Under the pieces are notes generated by a model. It had not been told where the DNA came from and did no database searches. It worked only from the letters and a program-made list of their open reading frames with translations. Made by a program: the position numbers and the translations under genes. This document shows positions 34,009 through 43,377 of a stretch of DNA of 64,000 nt, one piece after another; positions within the stretch are counted from its first letter, which is position 1, and each line of letters starts with the position of its first letter. The stretch comes from an uncultured Bacteroidales bacterium (GTDB lineage: Bacteria; Bacteroidota; Bacteroidia; Bacteroidales; P3): assembly GCA_900318665.1 (NCBI GenBank), contig ONLQ01000005.1:16633-80632 (forward strand), given 5' to 3'.

Positions 34009-35395
34009 TATTGTCAGTTTGTTGGCTTTGTGATGTTGTTTTTTTGACGCTTGACTGTCGAGGAGCGGTCTGCTGCACGGCAGGCGCGGAGGCCGCAGGC
34101 TTTGCTTTCCTTGGCTTCTCGGCCTCCTCGTTATAGTTTTTTATGCTTTTAGGTGTTTTCTGGTAGGCTTCCACTATGGCGTTGTAGAGCAGGTCGCCCA
34201 GCAGTATGTAGCCCGTGGGGGTGAAATGCACATGGTCGCGCTGTGCCAGCCCTGCCTTACACCATTTTTCCATCGATTTCAGTCCGCCCATAATTTCAAA
34301 CTGGTCCCACACGGCGCCCCCCGTGGCCTTTGCCAGGCGGTAGGCCACTGTGCGCGCCAGCAGTCCATTGGTGTTCACGGTGTAGCGACGGCGGCGTTTA
34401 CGGCCCGACGCAATGAAAGAATCGTTGTTGGTGATGAACACAAAGGCGCACGACGGATTGATGCTCCGCACTTTCTCCACCAGCGACATATAGCGTCTGA
34501 AAAACACCGAGGTGTCGAAATTGGGGCCTGCGGCATCGTTGATGCCTATGCCGAAGATAACCAGGTCGGGGTTGAGCAGCCGCAGGTCGTCGGTAAAATG
34601 GACACATTTCTCGTAGTCGGCAAGCGAGGCGCCGTTCACTCCTATGGAGTGGTAGGAAAAGCCCGACTGCCTATTGCCAAGAAACACACCTGTGAGCGTG
34701 AACGATGTGCCACTGGTGCAGGGGAGAATTATCTGCAGCGAGTCCACGGTTTCCGACAGATTGAAGACAAAACGCCGAGTGTCGGGGTCTTTGTAAGAGA
34801 AAGTTATCTCGCGACCATTCACGGCGAGCATGGGCTCGATGCCGTCATCGGAATAGCCCAAGACCATAACCTGCCGCGTGGCGTAGTCGATATGAGTGCG
34901 CCGCAGGGCTATGTCGATATGCGTAGGGGTGTCGGAGGCGGTGATGGCAATGCCGCAAAGTCCGAGGTCGTGGGCTGGCTGGGAATAGACGCAGCGTGTC
35001 AGTTCCACACGCTCCGGGCAGTGTACCGCATAGTCGGGCGGATTGTTGCAGCGTGCCGCCGCCGAATAGGGGAAGAGCATTCCGCGAGCAGCCACAAGGT
35101 CGGGCAACTCGCTCATGAAATTGTAGCGCACACGGTTGGGAAAACTGCCGCCTTGGACGTGCGAACTGCCTATATGCACTATGTTGATATTGCCCTGCAT
35201 GGCATCGACGACATGATACCACTTATGGAAAAAATGCTTCATCGAGGCCGACGAGGTGTCGTAGTGCAAACGGTTGGCATCATAGCGTATGAACGGATAA
35301 TCGCGCGCCACGTCGATGGGTTGCTGTCCCTGCACGGCAAAGCCTACGGATAGCAGAATGACGGCGAATATAATTGATAGGGTGCTCTTTCTCAT
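33980..35395 (-). CDS. SGNH/GDSL-hydrolase-fold exported protein, partner of MBOAT (first of two)
   Basis: Signal peptide (MRKSTLSIIFAVILLSVGFAVQG) then an SGNH fold: block I VHIGSSHVQGG with the nucleophile Ser, block III IFGIGINDAAGPNFD, and block V HVHFTPTGYILLGDLLY with the Asp/His-equivalent. A carbohydrate-binding-like beta region lies between blocks I and III. The C-terminal ~50 residues are Lys/Ala/Pro/Gln-rich. The start is set at 35395 because the extension upstream would overlap the previous gene and lacks a signal sequence. 471 aa. It likely transfers acetyl groups delivered by the MBOAT protein to a surface glycan, as AlgJ/AlgX or PatB do; the acceptor is unknown. Confidence 0.85.
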   Translation of the reverse strand: MRKSTLSIIFAVILLSVGFAVQGQQPIDVARDYPFIRYDANRLHYDTSSASMKHFFHKWYHVVDAMQGNINIVHIGSSHVQGGSFPNRVRYNFMSELPDLVAARGMLFPYSAAARCNNPPDYAVHCPERVELTRCVYSQPAHDLGLCGIAITASDTPTHIDIALRRTHIDYATRQVMVLGYSDDGIEPMLAVNGREITFSYKDPDTRRFVFNLSETVDSLQIILPCTSGTSFTLTGVFLGNRQSGFSYHSIGVNGASLADYEKCVHFTDDLRLLNPDLVIFGIGINDAAGPNFDTSVFFRRYMSLVEKVRSINPSCAFVFITNNDSFIASGRKRRRRYTVNTNGLLARTVAYRLAKATGGAVWDQFEIMGGLKSMEKWCKAGLAQRDHVHFTPTGYILLGDLLYNAIVEAYQKTPKSIKNYNEEAEKPRKAKPAASAPAVQQTAPRQSSVKKTTSQSQQTDNNGISPFISD

Positions 35396-35435
35396 CTCTG
35401 GTGTATGCTTTTTTATGCTCCTGTTGCCGCCGCTC

Positions 35436-36896
35436 CTATTCCGTTTCATTCTCACGTTTCTCCCGCTCAAGCAATGCCTCGGCACGTTCTTGTTCTTTCT
35501 TTTTCATTGCCAGACGTATGCGACAGTAGTTGTAGGCATTGTCGAAAGCCAGTGTAATGCGGTCGCCCATTATGTCGGCACCTTTCTGGGTGTAGTGTAT
35601 GTAGTCGGAGCCTGCCAGCCCCTGCTTCACCCACGCGGGCATGGAGTTCTCGCCACCCATGGCATCGTAGAGGCTCCAGAAGGCAGCGCCGTGGGCGGTG
35701 ACGCTGTCGCGCAACGCATCAATGAGTTTAGGCAGATAGGGATAGGTCACATGCTCGCCGCCTTGCGTGGTGCTCATGTCCGACGGTCCGATGAAAAGTA
35801 TTTTTGCCGAGGGGCAGCACTCGTGCACGCGCTCTATCTGGTTGCCTATCGACGAGGCATAGGTGCACGCAGCCTTGTCACCCTTGATATAGGGCACCGA
35901 GTTGCCGCCAAACTGCAAGATGATGAGCCTTATGTCCATGTTGGAATAGGCTGCCTTCAGTTCGCTCTTGTTTATCATGGTGAACTGCTGTCCCGAGCAG
36001 CCACGCAACGGAATGTTGTCCACCGCCACGCCGGCATCGCCATCGACAACCACGCCATAGAGGTCGGCATTGCCGCCAACGGTGAGGTGCAGACGTGTGG
36101 TCGGGCGTTCGAGATTCCAAGACATACTCCCCACTCCGCCATTGTTGGCGTTCTTTGAGCCAACCATGCCTTCCTTGCTGCTGAGCGTGGCATGGAGGCC
36201 GCCGTGATTGTTATACAGCAACGTCACACGCGAATAGCGCATCAACGCGCTGTCAACATTTCGCGATGTGGGTATGCTGAACGTAGCCGTTGCCTCACCG
36301 TTCAACTGGTGGGTGTTCACCAGCGGGCCATAGTGGCCGTTAGCGCGAGGTGCGTCGCCATACGCCGCCACATGGGTCAGGGCGCCGCTGGCACTATGCT
36401 GCACCGACAGCGAACGAATAACAGGCATGAAAGGCAGCAGTCCGGGGCCGTTGCCGCCAAAGGTGCGCTGCATATAGGCACGCAGGCGGTTGCTGAGGCG
36501 GTCCATCTCTATCTGCGAGTCGCCATAATGCAGAATGTGGAACACGACATCTTTTTCCTTGGCATTCTCAAAATCATCAAACATATCGACGAAATAGTCG
36601 GCATCGCCATTGGGAAACCAGAAACGTATGTCGCCATGCTCCATTATGCCGCGATAGTAGTCTGCCGAATCTTGCAAGCCGTTGAGCACCTGCAGGCGCT
36701 CTTCGTCGCGCTTCTGCTCTTCCTCAAGGTAAGCCATCAGGTCTAACTCCGCCTGCGGGATAATGATTTTTTTCACCGAGGGGAAGTTGAGCGTCTTGCC
36801 CGCCACCTTTATGCCATCGGCAGGGAAGAGCAAGGCGATTACCGTCAGAATAGCAATGGCACTCGCAATAAACAGCAGTATCTTAAAAGGTTTCAT
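35436..36896 (-). CDS. SGNH/GDSL-hydrolase-fold protein, partner of MBOAT (second)
   Basis: 486 residues with an N-terminal membrane anchor (FKILLFIASAIAILTVIALLF), a charged coiled-coil-like stretch (LEEEQKRDEERLQVL) and an SGNH domain: block I HYGDSQIEMDRLSNRL, block III LQFGGNSVPYI, and a C-terminal SDYIHYTQKGADIMGD carrying the His. The block I nucleophile motif is GDSQ, as in Bacteroidetes homologues encoded next to MBOAT genes. It is first in a three-gene run (this gene, the second SGNH gene 40 bp on, and MBOAT overlapping that). The C-terminus is Glu/Lys-rich. Probably holds the acyl transfer complex at the periplasmic face. Confidence 0.85.
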   Translation of the reverse strand: MKPFKILLFIASAIAILTVIALLFPADGIKVAGKTLNFPSVKKIIIPQAELDLMAYLEEEQKRDEERLQVLNGLQDSADYYRGIMEHGDIRFWFPNGDADYFVDMFDDFENAKEKDVVFHILHYGDSQIEMDRLSNRLRAYMQRTFGGNGPGLLPFMPVIRSLSVQHSASGALTHVAAYGDAPRANGHYGPLVNTHQLNGEATATFSIPTSRNVDSALMRYSRVTLLYNNHGGLHATLSSKEGMVGSKNANNGGVGSMSWNLERPTTRLHLTVGGNADLYGVVVDGDAGVAVDNIPLRGCSGQQFTMINKSELKAAYSNMDIRLIILQFGGNSVPYIKGDKAACTYASSIGNQIERVHECCPSAKILFIGPSDMSTTQGGEHVTYPYLPKLIDALRDSVTAHGAAFWSLYDAMGGENSMPAWVKQGLAGSDYIHYTQKGADIMGDRITLAFDNAYNYCRIRLAMKKKEQERAEALLEREKRENETE

Positions 36897-36974
36897 AAGT
36901 CTTTTCGGGGTGGTTTATTTTATAGTAGGTGTATGTATTGTCTTTTTTCAGTTGTTTTTCTTTGTATCACGATG

Positions 36975-36982
36975 CAAAAATA
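36975..36982 (-). promoter_or_regulatory. Possible -7 box for the SGNH-SGNH-MBOAT operon
   Basis: Minus-strand TATTTTTG (36982-36975), 79 bp before the first SGNH start, matches the -7 consensus. No clear -33 box. The rest of 36897-37122 is unremarkable. Confidence 0.4.
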
Positions 36983-37122
36983 TACGTTTTTTTCATCTCA
37001 TCAGCGCTTGCCGAGGCCTATTGTACGAAATAGCGTGGATAATGTATGAAATGGTAGTTTTTCTGTATGAAATGATGTCCTCCTATGTCCTTTTGTCTCA
37101 AAAAAAGCAGAAAAAAAATGTC

Positions 37123-38865
37123 TCAAAACTCCATTTCTATTGTCTTGCTCTGCCTTGGCAGATAATACTGATGATTTTTCAGCATAAAACCCATCGAGCA
37201 TTTATGTCCACGAACTTTTTCGGGTATCTCGAAAGCACAGTCAAGCGTTGTTGTATCGCCAGCGAGAAGCACAAAAGCCACATCGTCTATAACGGAGGGC
37301 TGGACTCGCTGCTCTAAACGGAAAAAGGCACGGATATGGATAGAGTCGTGCTCTCCAGTCGCTATATTATAAGGATAGGGATTGTATAGTTCAAGTTGGC
37401 AACGGAGTGTGTCGCCGTCAATGTCCAGCCGATTCTCGTCAAAGTCTATTTTCACGTTACGGATAGGTCGGAAATCGTCAACAACCTTATAGTGAAATGT
37501 GCGGCCGTTGGCCAACGGTATGTCTGTCGTGGTGTAACTGTCGTGGACTTCAAACAGCACTGTCTGACCGAGAAAGGCGGTGTCGTACTGCCACAACTCC
37601 CACTGACTGCGATGGGAGTAGAACACCGACTGGCAAGAGCAGCGCCCGCCAGCATAGAAGGCATATTTGCCTGCCGTGGCATAGTCAGAAAACACTATGG
37701 GGCGGCCGTCGGCTTCCTGCGCGATGCGTGCATAAGTCGCTTGGTTGTCCCATAGTTCGCCTTTTATGCCGAAAGGATTTACTATAATCACTATGCGCGC
37801 CACGATGAACAATGCCGCCGTGACTGCCGACACGCGCAGCGTATAGCGTTGCCAGCGAGGGTTGTCGTCCAAATAGCCAAACGTCAGCGCCACAAGGCTG
37901 ACGGCCATAGGCAGCAGCCACTGCGCCTGTGTGCTGCCTCGCAGCGATGCCACAAAGAAAAACAGCACGAAGCCCACGGCGACAAAACAAAGCGCACGAC
38001 GCCATTCGTGCTCCAACGCCTGCCCCTCGTCGTCGTGGCTGTCCTTTGCGCCTCGCACGCCCACCAGCGACTTCCAATAGACCGGCACTAGCAGCGGATT
38101 GAAAAACAGCAGCAGGTTGACAACGAACATCAGCGGGTTCTCGAGGCTGAAACCGTGATGCCGCTCACCAAGATGGTAGGAGAGCGTCATCCAGTCGTGC
38201 TGCCACAGCCACAGCAGATGAGGCGTAATCAACACCAGCGTCACAGCCACAGCCAAATAGGTCTGCCACTTGCGCAACAGTCGCATATTGGCCAGCAGTG
38301 CAAACACCACCACCAGCGCGCCGTGGTATTTACTGTATGCCAGCAGCGCCATCGACAGTCCCATAAGCAAGGCGTTGCCCACGCTGGCACACCGCAGCAT
38401 ACGCCTATAAGACCATAAGAAAAGCACCGAGAACATCAGCAGCGGCGCATCGGGCAGCGAGAGTATGCCATAGAGTTGCAACGCCGGCAGCGCAAAGCAC
38501 AACGCGGCATAAACCAGCGCGTGGCGAAATGTTGGGCTGGAAGGCCGTATCATGGTCCACAGCAGCCACAGGTAGAGCGGTTGCAGCAGCAGGGTGGCAA
38601 AACGCACTCCCAGCGAGCCGCCCATCCACGAGGAGAGCCATATCAGCACCGCCACCATAGGCGGATGGTCGTAGTAGCCCCAGTCAAGGCCGCCGTCATG
38701 GTTTGCCCATGCCCAGTAGTAGGCCTCGTCGTCGGCCAATTCCATAAAAGCACCCTGCAAAATGTTTACCACCCACCACGCCGCAAGCATGATGAGTAGT
38801 AAACCATTAGGCGTTAGCCTTATTCTGTTCCGTGACGCAGTGGAGGAATCAGCCGCTCTTTTCAA
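37123..38865 (-). CDS. GT39/ArnT-like integral membrane glycosyltransferase (PMT_2 domain)
   Basis: A GT-C glycosyltransferase, 580 aa, that uses a polyprenyl-phosphate sugar on the periplasmic side. The first loop has the catalytic acidic pair in ELADDEAYYWAWANHDGG followed by WGYYDHPPMVA, matching ArnT/PMT_2 proteins. About ten membrane segments follow, then a soluble C-terminal region of ~200 residues (DSYTTTDIPLANGRTFHY, QSKTIEMEF at the end). The polyprenol-phosphate mannosyltransferase at 24348-25073 could supply the donor, and lpxD lies immediately upstream, so lipid A or LPS core modification is a plausible role. Substrate not provable. Confidence 0.85.
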   Translation of the reverse strand: MKRAADSSTASRNRIRLTPNGLLLIMLAAWWVVNILQGAFMELADDEAYYWAWANHDGGLDWGYYDHPPMVAVLIWLSSWMGGSLGVRFATLLLQPLYLWLLWTMIRPSSPTFRHALVYAALCFALPALQLYGILSLPDAPLLMFSVLFLWSYRRMLRCASVGNALLMGLSMALLAYSKYHGALVVVFALLANMRLLRKWQTYLAVAVTLVLITPHLLWLWQHDWMTLSYHLGERHHGFSLENPLMFVVNLLLFFNPLLVPVYWKSLVGVRGAKDSHDDEGQALEHEWRRALCFVAVGFVLFFFVASLRGSTQAQWLLPMAVSLVALTFGYLDDNPRWQRYTLRVSAVTAALFIVARIVIIVNPFGIKGELWDNQATYARIAQEADGRPIVFSDYATAGKYAFYAGGRCSCQSVFYSHRSQWELWQYDTAFLGQTVLFEVHDSYTTTDIPLANGRTFHYKVVDDFRPIRNVKIDFDENRLDIDGDTLRCQLELYNPYPYNIATGEHDSIHIRAFFRLEQRVQPSVIDDVAFVLLAGDTTTLDCAFEIPEKVRGHKCSMGFMLKNHQYYLPRQSKTIEMEF

Positions 38866-38880
38866 AACGAAATAGTCTGT

Positions 38881-39906
38881 TTATTTATCCTTCAGTTTGG
38901 CTTCGAGTTCCTCAATGCGTTTCACCAAGGCGTCCATATTGCGGGTATAGACATAGTTGCGGCGCTGTTTAGAGCCGTCTATGGCAGGCGTGCCCAGCAG
39001 AATGGAGTTGTCCTTGCTGCTGCGGGTGACACCGCTCTGCGCGGCTATGGTCACGTGGTTGCCCACCTCTATGTGTCCCACTATGCCTACCTGTCCGGCA
39101 ATGATGCAATGCTCGCCCACCTTGCTGCTACCTGCTATGCCGCTCTGCGACGCCATAACGGTATTGCTGCCAACGACCACATTGTGAGCCACCTGGCAGA
39201 GATTGTCGAGTTTCACGCCTTTGCGGATTATGGTGTTGCCCATAGTGGCGCGGTCTATGCAGGTGTTGGCACCAATCTCCACATCGTCCTCTATCACCAC
39301 GTTGCCAATCTGGTCAATTTTGTTGTAGGAGCCGTCCTCCTTGGGAGCAAAGCCGAAGCCGTCGGCACCGACCACCACGCCCGAATGGAGTATGCAGTTC
39401 TGTCCCACATGAATGTCCTGGTAGAGTTTCACGCCAGGATAGAGAATGGTGTTGTCGCCCACCTCGCAATGGTCGCCCACATACACCTGCGGGTAAATCT
39501 TGACGTTGTTGCCAATCTTCACATTACGGCCTATCACGGCATATTCGCCAATATAGCAGCCTTTGCCAATCTTGGAATGACGTCCCACTTTGCTGCGCCA
39601 CGAACGGCCCTTGGGAGGCTTGGTGAGGTTGTTGAACGTGCGGAGCAGGAGAGCCACACAAAGATACGGGTTGTCCACGCGAATGAGCGTCGAACTGACG
39701 GGGTGCTCCGGCACAAAGTCGCGGCGCACTATGATGGCCGAGGCGTGACGCTCGTAGATATAATGCGTGTATTTGGGATTGGCAAGAAAGGTTATGCCGC
39801 CTTCCTCGCCTTCCTCTATCTTACAGGGTTTCCATATCAGCACATTCTCGTCGCCCTCTACCGTACCTTTCAGTATGCGGGCTATTTCCTTTGCGGTGAA
39901 TTGCAT
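38881..39906 (-). CDS. lpxD: UDP-3-O-acyl-glucosamine N-acyltransferase
   Basis: Adds the second R-3-hydroxyacyl chain in lipid A synthesis. An N-terminal uridine-binding domain (MQFTAKEIARILKGTVEGDE...ITFLANPKYTHYIY) is followed by a left-handed beta helix with about nine hexapeptide turns: IGKGCYIGEYAVIGRNVKIG, NCILHSGVVVGADGFGFAP with the catalytic His, and CIIAGQVGIVGHIEVGNHVTIAAQSGV. The C-terminal helix (NMDALVKRIEELEAKLKDK) trimerises. Length 341 aa is normal. It lies 15 bp from the GT39 gene. In Bacteroides lpxD is usually followed by lpxC-fabZ; that arrangement is not present here. Confidence 0.95.
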   Translation of the reverse strand: MQFTAKEIARILKGTVEGDENVLIWKPCKIEEGEEGGITFLANPKYTHYIYERHASAIIVRRDFVPEHPVSSTLIRVDNPYLCVALLLRTFNNLTKPPKGRSWRSKVGRHSKIGKGCYIGEYAVIGRNVKIGNNVKIYPQVYVGDHCEVGDNTILYPGVKLYQDIHVGQNCILHSGVVVGADGFGFAPKEDGSYNKIDQIGNVVIEDDVEIGANTCIDRATMGNTIIRKGVKLDNLCQVAHNVVVGSNTVMASQSGIAGSSKVGEHCIIAGQVGIVGHIEVGNHVTIAAQSGVTRSSKDNSILLGTPAIDGSKQRRNYVYTRNMDALVKRIEELEAKLKDK

Positions 39907-39960
39907 GATTGTCGTTTGTTTATAATGAATATATTTTTCGCTATAAGGTGACGTGCGTCG

Positions 39961-40509
39961 TCACTCCTCGTTCCATTCTATGGTGCCGCGCTGCCGCAGT
40001 ATCTGCGGATGCTCGAAATGGTCGTCGCTCTCAAAACTGTCGCCGTAGGTAACCTTTTTGCCGTTGACCGAGCGCAGGGGGTGCTCGCTGTATATGCGCT
40101 TGGCACGCGAGTCCCACACTATGTCTTCCAGATAGGTGGTGTCGTGCGACCTATAGTCTATTATCACCACGCTGTCGCTGGCCTTCAGCAGGTTGTCGAA
40201 GTCGTAGGTCTCGGCTCTTTTTGCCGTAAAAAAGGCCTTGGGCTTCTTGTCCTCGTCAAAAAAGGTAATCTTCACCCCTTCGGGATATATGGACTTATCC
40301 TCCGGCTTGTTGTATTTGAGTATCACGGGCGCCGTCATTTCCAACTGTAGTTCGCCTTTCTCGCTGCGCAGTATATGGCCGTCGAGAATGGTCTGCGACG
40401 GTGGCACATCACTGACGTCAATATCCACCTGCTCCATACCGCTGCCGCAGCCCGCCAGCATAGAGCAGGCGGCAACGAGACAGATGAAGGCTATGGGGAG
40501 ACGTTTCAA
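39961..40509 (-). CDS. lptC: LPS export protein LptC
   Basis: LptC bridges the LptBFG ABC transporter and LptA in LPS transport. Here it is a lipoprotein, as is common in Bacteroidetes: a lipobox (CSMLAGC, Cys21) then VDIDVSDVPPSQTILDGHIL and jellyroll strands such as LQLEMTAPVILKYN, YPEGVKITFFDEDKKPK and FTAKRAETYDFDN. The C-terminal region is TTYLEDIVWDSRAKRIYSEH. 182 aa. Gene order coaX, barrel protein, TPR protein, lptC in one direction is characteristic of Bacteroidales. Confidence 0.88.
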   Translation of the reverse strand: MKRLPIAFICLVAACSMLAGCGSGMEQVDIDVSDVPPSQTILDGHILRSEKGELQLEMTAPVILKYNKPEDKSIYPEGVKITFFDEDKKPKAFFTAKRAETYDFDNLLKASDSVVIIDYRSHDTTYLEDIVWDSRAKRIYSEHPLRSVNGKKVTYGDSFESDDHFEHPQILRQRGTIEWNEE

Positions 40510-40556
40510 ATGGAACTAACTATTACGCTGTTGTCCTCCGAGGGAGGGTGCCTTGT

Positions 40557-41906
40557 TTATCGTGTACGCACCACGGTGGTGGCACCAATCCACGAGCCTA
40601 CGGTATAACTCTGACCGTCGATGAGGTTGAGCATGAAGGCATCGGTCTTTTTGGGGAAATAACTTGCAAAAGTGCCCACCATCTTGTTCACAATCTCGGC
40701 GGTAGCGTCAGACACGTCGTGCTTGGTGGCCTGACGAGCCATATCGACGGCAGCCCAATAGACGCTGCGGCCGTTCATGCCGTCGTCAACCATGCGGGCG
40801 CTCTGTGCGTAGAGGTTAGCAATATTGATATAGGGCTCGCCCTTGGTGGGGTCGATTTCGGCAGCCTTGTAGAAAGAGGTGCGGGCAGCGGAATAGGCTT
40901 TGCGGGCAGCCTGGCTGTGTCCCAGCAGGATATAGGCCTTGTAGAGGTCTTTGGGCTCTGTCAGACCCTTGACGGCGTCGGTCAGATAGCCTTCGGCCTT
41001 GTCAAACTGCTCCTTGCTCACGCTCATCTGGCCCATACGCATAGCCGTGGAGGGCGAGGGCTCGAGGGCATATAGTTTCTCGGTGGCGTTGAAGAAGAGT
41101 TGCTCCGAAGCGCAGCCTTTCTTCATCAGAATGCTGGTAATCTTTTTCAGCAAATCGACGTTCTCTGGGTCGGCCTCGAATTTCTTGGTGTAGATGTTCA
41201 CCAGTTCCTCGCAGCCGGCATAGGGCGAAAAGGCGTTCTCCACACCCACGATATAGCCCTCGATGAGTTTCATCTTTGCCGAGTCGCCAGCGTTGGCAAG
41301 CAGTTGCTTGTCGAGCAGTTCGCTGGCAATGTCGTAGTTGTCAACCACCAGTGTGGGCTCGGCCTTGCCAGCACGCACATAGTTGATGGTGGTCTCCATG
41401 TATTTCACAACGTATGCCGCGTCGAGTTGGTCGCCGCCAACTTTCACGGCCTCGCAATACAGGGCATAAACCTCGTCAAGAGCAGCGGCTTTCTTCAGAG
41501 CCCAGAGGTCCATGGCTTTCTTGCCCGTAACCTCGGCAGCCTCGCCGTAGTTGGCAATACGAGTGTCGTACATAGCCATCAGTTCGGCAATATAGCCATC
41601 GCGCTCCTCGTCGGTCTTGGACTGGTTGATGAGGGCTTTCAAGATGTTCACACCGTTCAGATAGAGGTTCTTGCTCTGCTTGGGGCAGTTGGCCACAATC
41701 ATCTTCCATTTCGGATAGGCCTCAAAGAGATAGCGTTCGTCTTTGGAGTTCTTGTACTCCTTTATGTCCGACTGATAGAGCGATACGGTGGCAAGCATGT
41801 CCTGCTGCACTTCGGGGGTGCAGCCCCAGTTGCGGGTCTGCGCGTTCACGGCACCCATCGTAGCCACGAGCAGTGCCAGCATAGCGATAAAGTTGTGACG
41901 TTTCAT
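40557..41906 (-). CDS. Secreted tetratricopeptide-repeat protein of the coaX-lptC cluster
   Basis: 449 residues with a signal peptide (FIAMLALLVATMGAVNAQ) and helical TPR-like repeats along the whole length: QSKNLYLNGVNILKALINQ, SMRMGQMSVSKEQFDKAEGYL, DLYKAYILLGHSQAARKAYS and RTSFYKAAEIDPTKGEPYINIANLYAQ. No enzymatic motif. Likely a periplasmic scaffold. Its conserved place between an outer-membrane barrel gene and lptC suggests a role in envelope assembly, possibly with lipopolysaccharide or barrel protein handling, but this is inference from context. Confidence 0.8.
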   Translation of the reverse strand: MKRHNFIAMLALLVATMGAVNAQTRNWGCTPEVQQDMLATVSLYQSDIKEYKNSKDERYLFEAYPKWKMIVANCPKQSKNLYLNGVNILKALINQSKTDEERDGYIAELMAMYDTRIANYGEAAEVTGKKAMDLWALKKAAALDEVYALYCEAVKVGGDQLDAAYVVKYMETTINYVRAGKAEPTLVVDNYDIASELLDKQLLANAGDSAKMKLIEGYIVGVENAFSPYAGCEELVNIYTKKFEADPENVDLLKKITSILMKKGCASEQLFFNATEKLYALEPSPSTAMRMGQMSVSKEQFDKAEGYLTDAVKGLTEPKDLYKAYILLGHSQAARKAYSAARTSFYKAAEIDPTKGEPYINIANLYAQSARMVDDGMNGRSVYWAAVDMARQATKHDVSDATAEIVNKMVGTFASYFPKKTDAFMLNLIDGQSYTVGSWIGATTVVRTR

Positions 41907-42012
41907 ATCTGATTTTTTTTGATTTTTAATTTAGAATGTTGATGTCTTATTATTTAGTGTTGCTAAAGTCTATATTCTTGCCAAACCACGGCGACGCGGC
42001 TGGCCTTGCAGC

Positions 42013-43353
42013 CTAATTATATTTCCTCTTCACAAACCAACGCTCGTTGCTGCTCAGCGCCAGACCTACCGAAAGTACATCGTTGCGCAGCAGGTCGTTG
42101 GAGCCGAAACTGCTGTAGCCGCCCGTAACCACCAGTTGCGAACGCCCTTTCCTCATGGGGAAGGTGATGCCGAGGCTCACGCCCCACTCGTCGAGGGTCC
42201 AGTCGCCACTTGCCAAAGCCAGCGCCAACTTGCCTTTCTCATAGTGCACGCCGCCGGTCAGTCCCATGCGGCCAATATAGCGTGTGGCCGTGGGGTTGCC
42301 TATCCAGCCGCCGCCAAAGGCTATGCGGTAGTTGTCGGCATAGCATATTCCGCTGTTGCCAAACACCGGCGTCTCGACGCCTTCTTCATATTTCATGCCG
42401 CTGTAGGGCGAATAGGCGGCGTCCAACGCCACCATCCAGCGCTGGTTACGTTCCAGCGACAGACCGAGTCCTATGCTCAGAGGCTGACGCAGGGTGCTCT
42501 CATACTCGCTGTTGTTGCCGCGAGCGGGGAAGATGGTGTCGAGCGTGTATTCCGACGAGCCGTAGGTCACAAAGGTGTAGATAAGCGCCTTGTCATCTAC
42601 CTTGAGCGACTGCGGCACACCGCAGGTAAGACCCACACTGAGGGTGTATTTCTCGCCAAGGGGCTGACGGTAGAGCAGTCCGAGGTCGAAGGTGATGTTG
42701 CTCACGCGGGTCTCCTGCTGACGGCGCGTGTCCTGGAAGAAACTGGTGTCCGACGCCACGAAATCGTAGGTTATGGCGCGCGCAACGGAGCCATACAGAT
42801 AGTTGAGATTGAAGCCAGCCTGCAACGACGGCTTGCCTTCGCCATCGTTCCACACGTTGAAGGCATTGCCCCAGTAAAACTGCGAAATGCCGCCAGTGCC
42901 ATCGTAGATGGTCTTGACGTTCTGCGTGGTGCCTGCTATGGGCTGGGTCATCACGGTGCGGTATTCTGTCTTGCTGTAGGGCAGCAGGCCCGCCGAGGTC
43001 TTCCACCACGAGGTGATGGGAAACGCCAGCGTGATTGACGAGAGTGTGCCGGCAAAATCCTTATACTGCTGGCCGCCCTCATTGAGGCGCGACGACTGCA
43101 GGCTCATCGCTATGTCGAACACAAAACTCTCGGGCTGTATGGAGGCGTATGAGGCGGGGTTGAACGGGTTGACGAAATTGCTGCCCGCACGCGAAAACAC
43201 CACGCCGCCCATGCTCTCTGCCAGCGGGGTGCTGACGGGCAGGGTGTTCATGCTAAGCCCATACTGCGAAAATGGCACATTCGTGCTGCTCTGCGCCATG
43301 ACGGCAAGCGAGAATGTCAATGCCATTGAAAATATAGCGAAACATTTTTTCAT
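42013..43353 (-). CDS. Outer-membrane beta-barrel protein of the coaX-lptC cluster
   Basis: 446 residues with a signal peptide (FAIFSMALTFSLAVMAQ) and alternating hydrophobic/polar strands with Gly/Tyr/aromatic ends: FPITSWWKTSAGLLPYSKTEYR, SLQAGFNLNYLYGSVARAIT, KYTLSVGLTCGVPQ, WMVALDAAYSPYSGMKY and RIAFGGGWIGNPTA. The final SVGLALSSNERWFVKRKYN is a plausible end of barrel. The overall pattern resembles FadL/OmpP1- or PorV-like transport barrels of Bacteroidetes, but I cannot assign the subfamily. Immediately downstream of coaX by 24 bp. Confidence 0.82.
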   Translation of the reverse strand: MKKCFAIFSMALTFSLAVMAQSSTNVPFSQYGLSMNTLPVSTPLAESMGGVVFSRAGSNFVNPFNPASYASIQPESFVFDIAMSLQSSRLNEGGQQYKDFAGTLSSITLAFPITSWWKTSAGLLPYSKTEYRTVMTQPIAGTTQNVKTIYDGTGGISQFYWGNAFNVWNDGEGKPSLQAGFNLNYLYGSVARAITYDFVASDTSFFQDTRRQQETRVSNITFDLGLLYRQPLGEKYTLSVGLTCGVPQSLKVDDKALIYTFVTYGSSEYTLDTIFPARGNNSEYESTLRQPLSIGLGLSLERNQRWMVALDAAYSPYSGMKYEEGVETPVFGNSGICYADNYRIAFGGGWIGNPTATRYIGRMGLTGGVHYEKGKLALALASGDWTLDEWGVSLGITFPMRKGRSQLVVTGGYSSFGSNDLLRNDVLSVGLALSSNERWFVKRKYN

Positions 43354-43377
43354 AAGTCACATCTCATTTTTTTCTAT

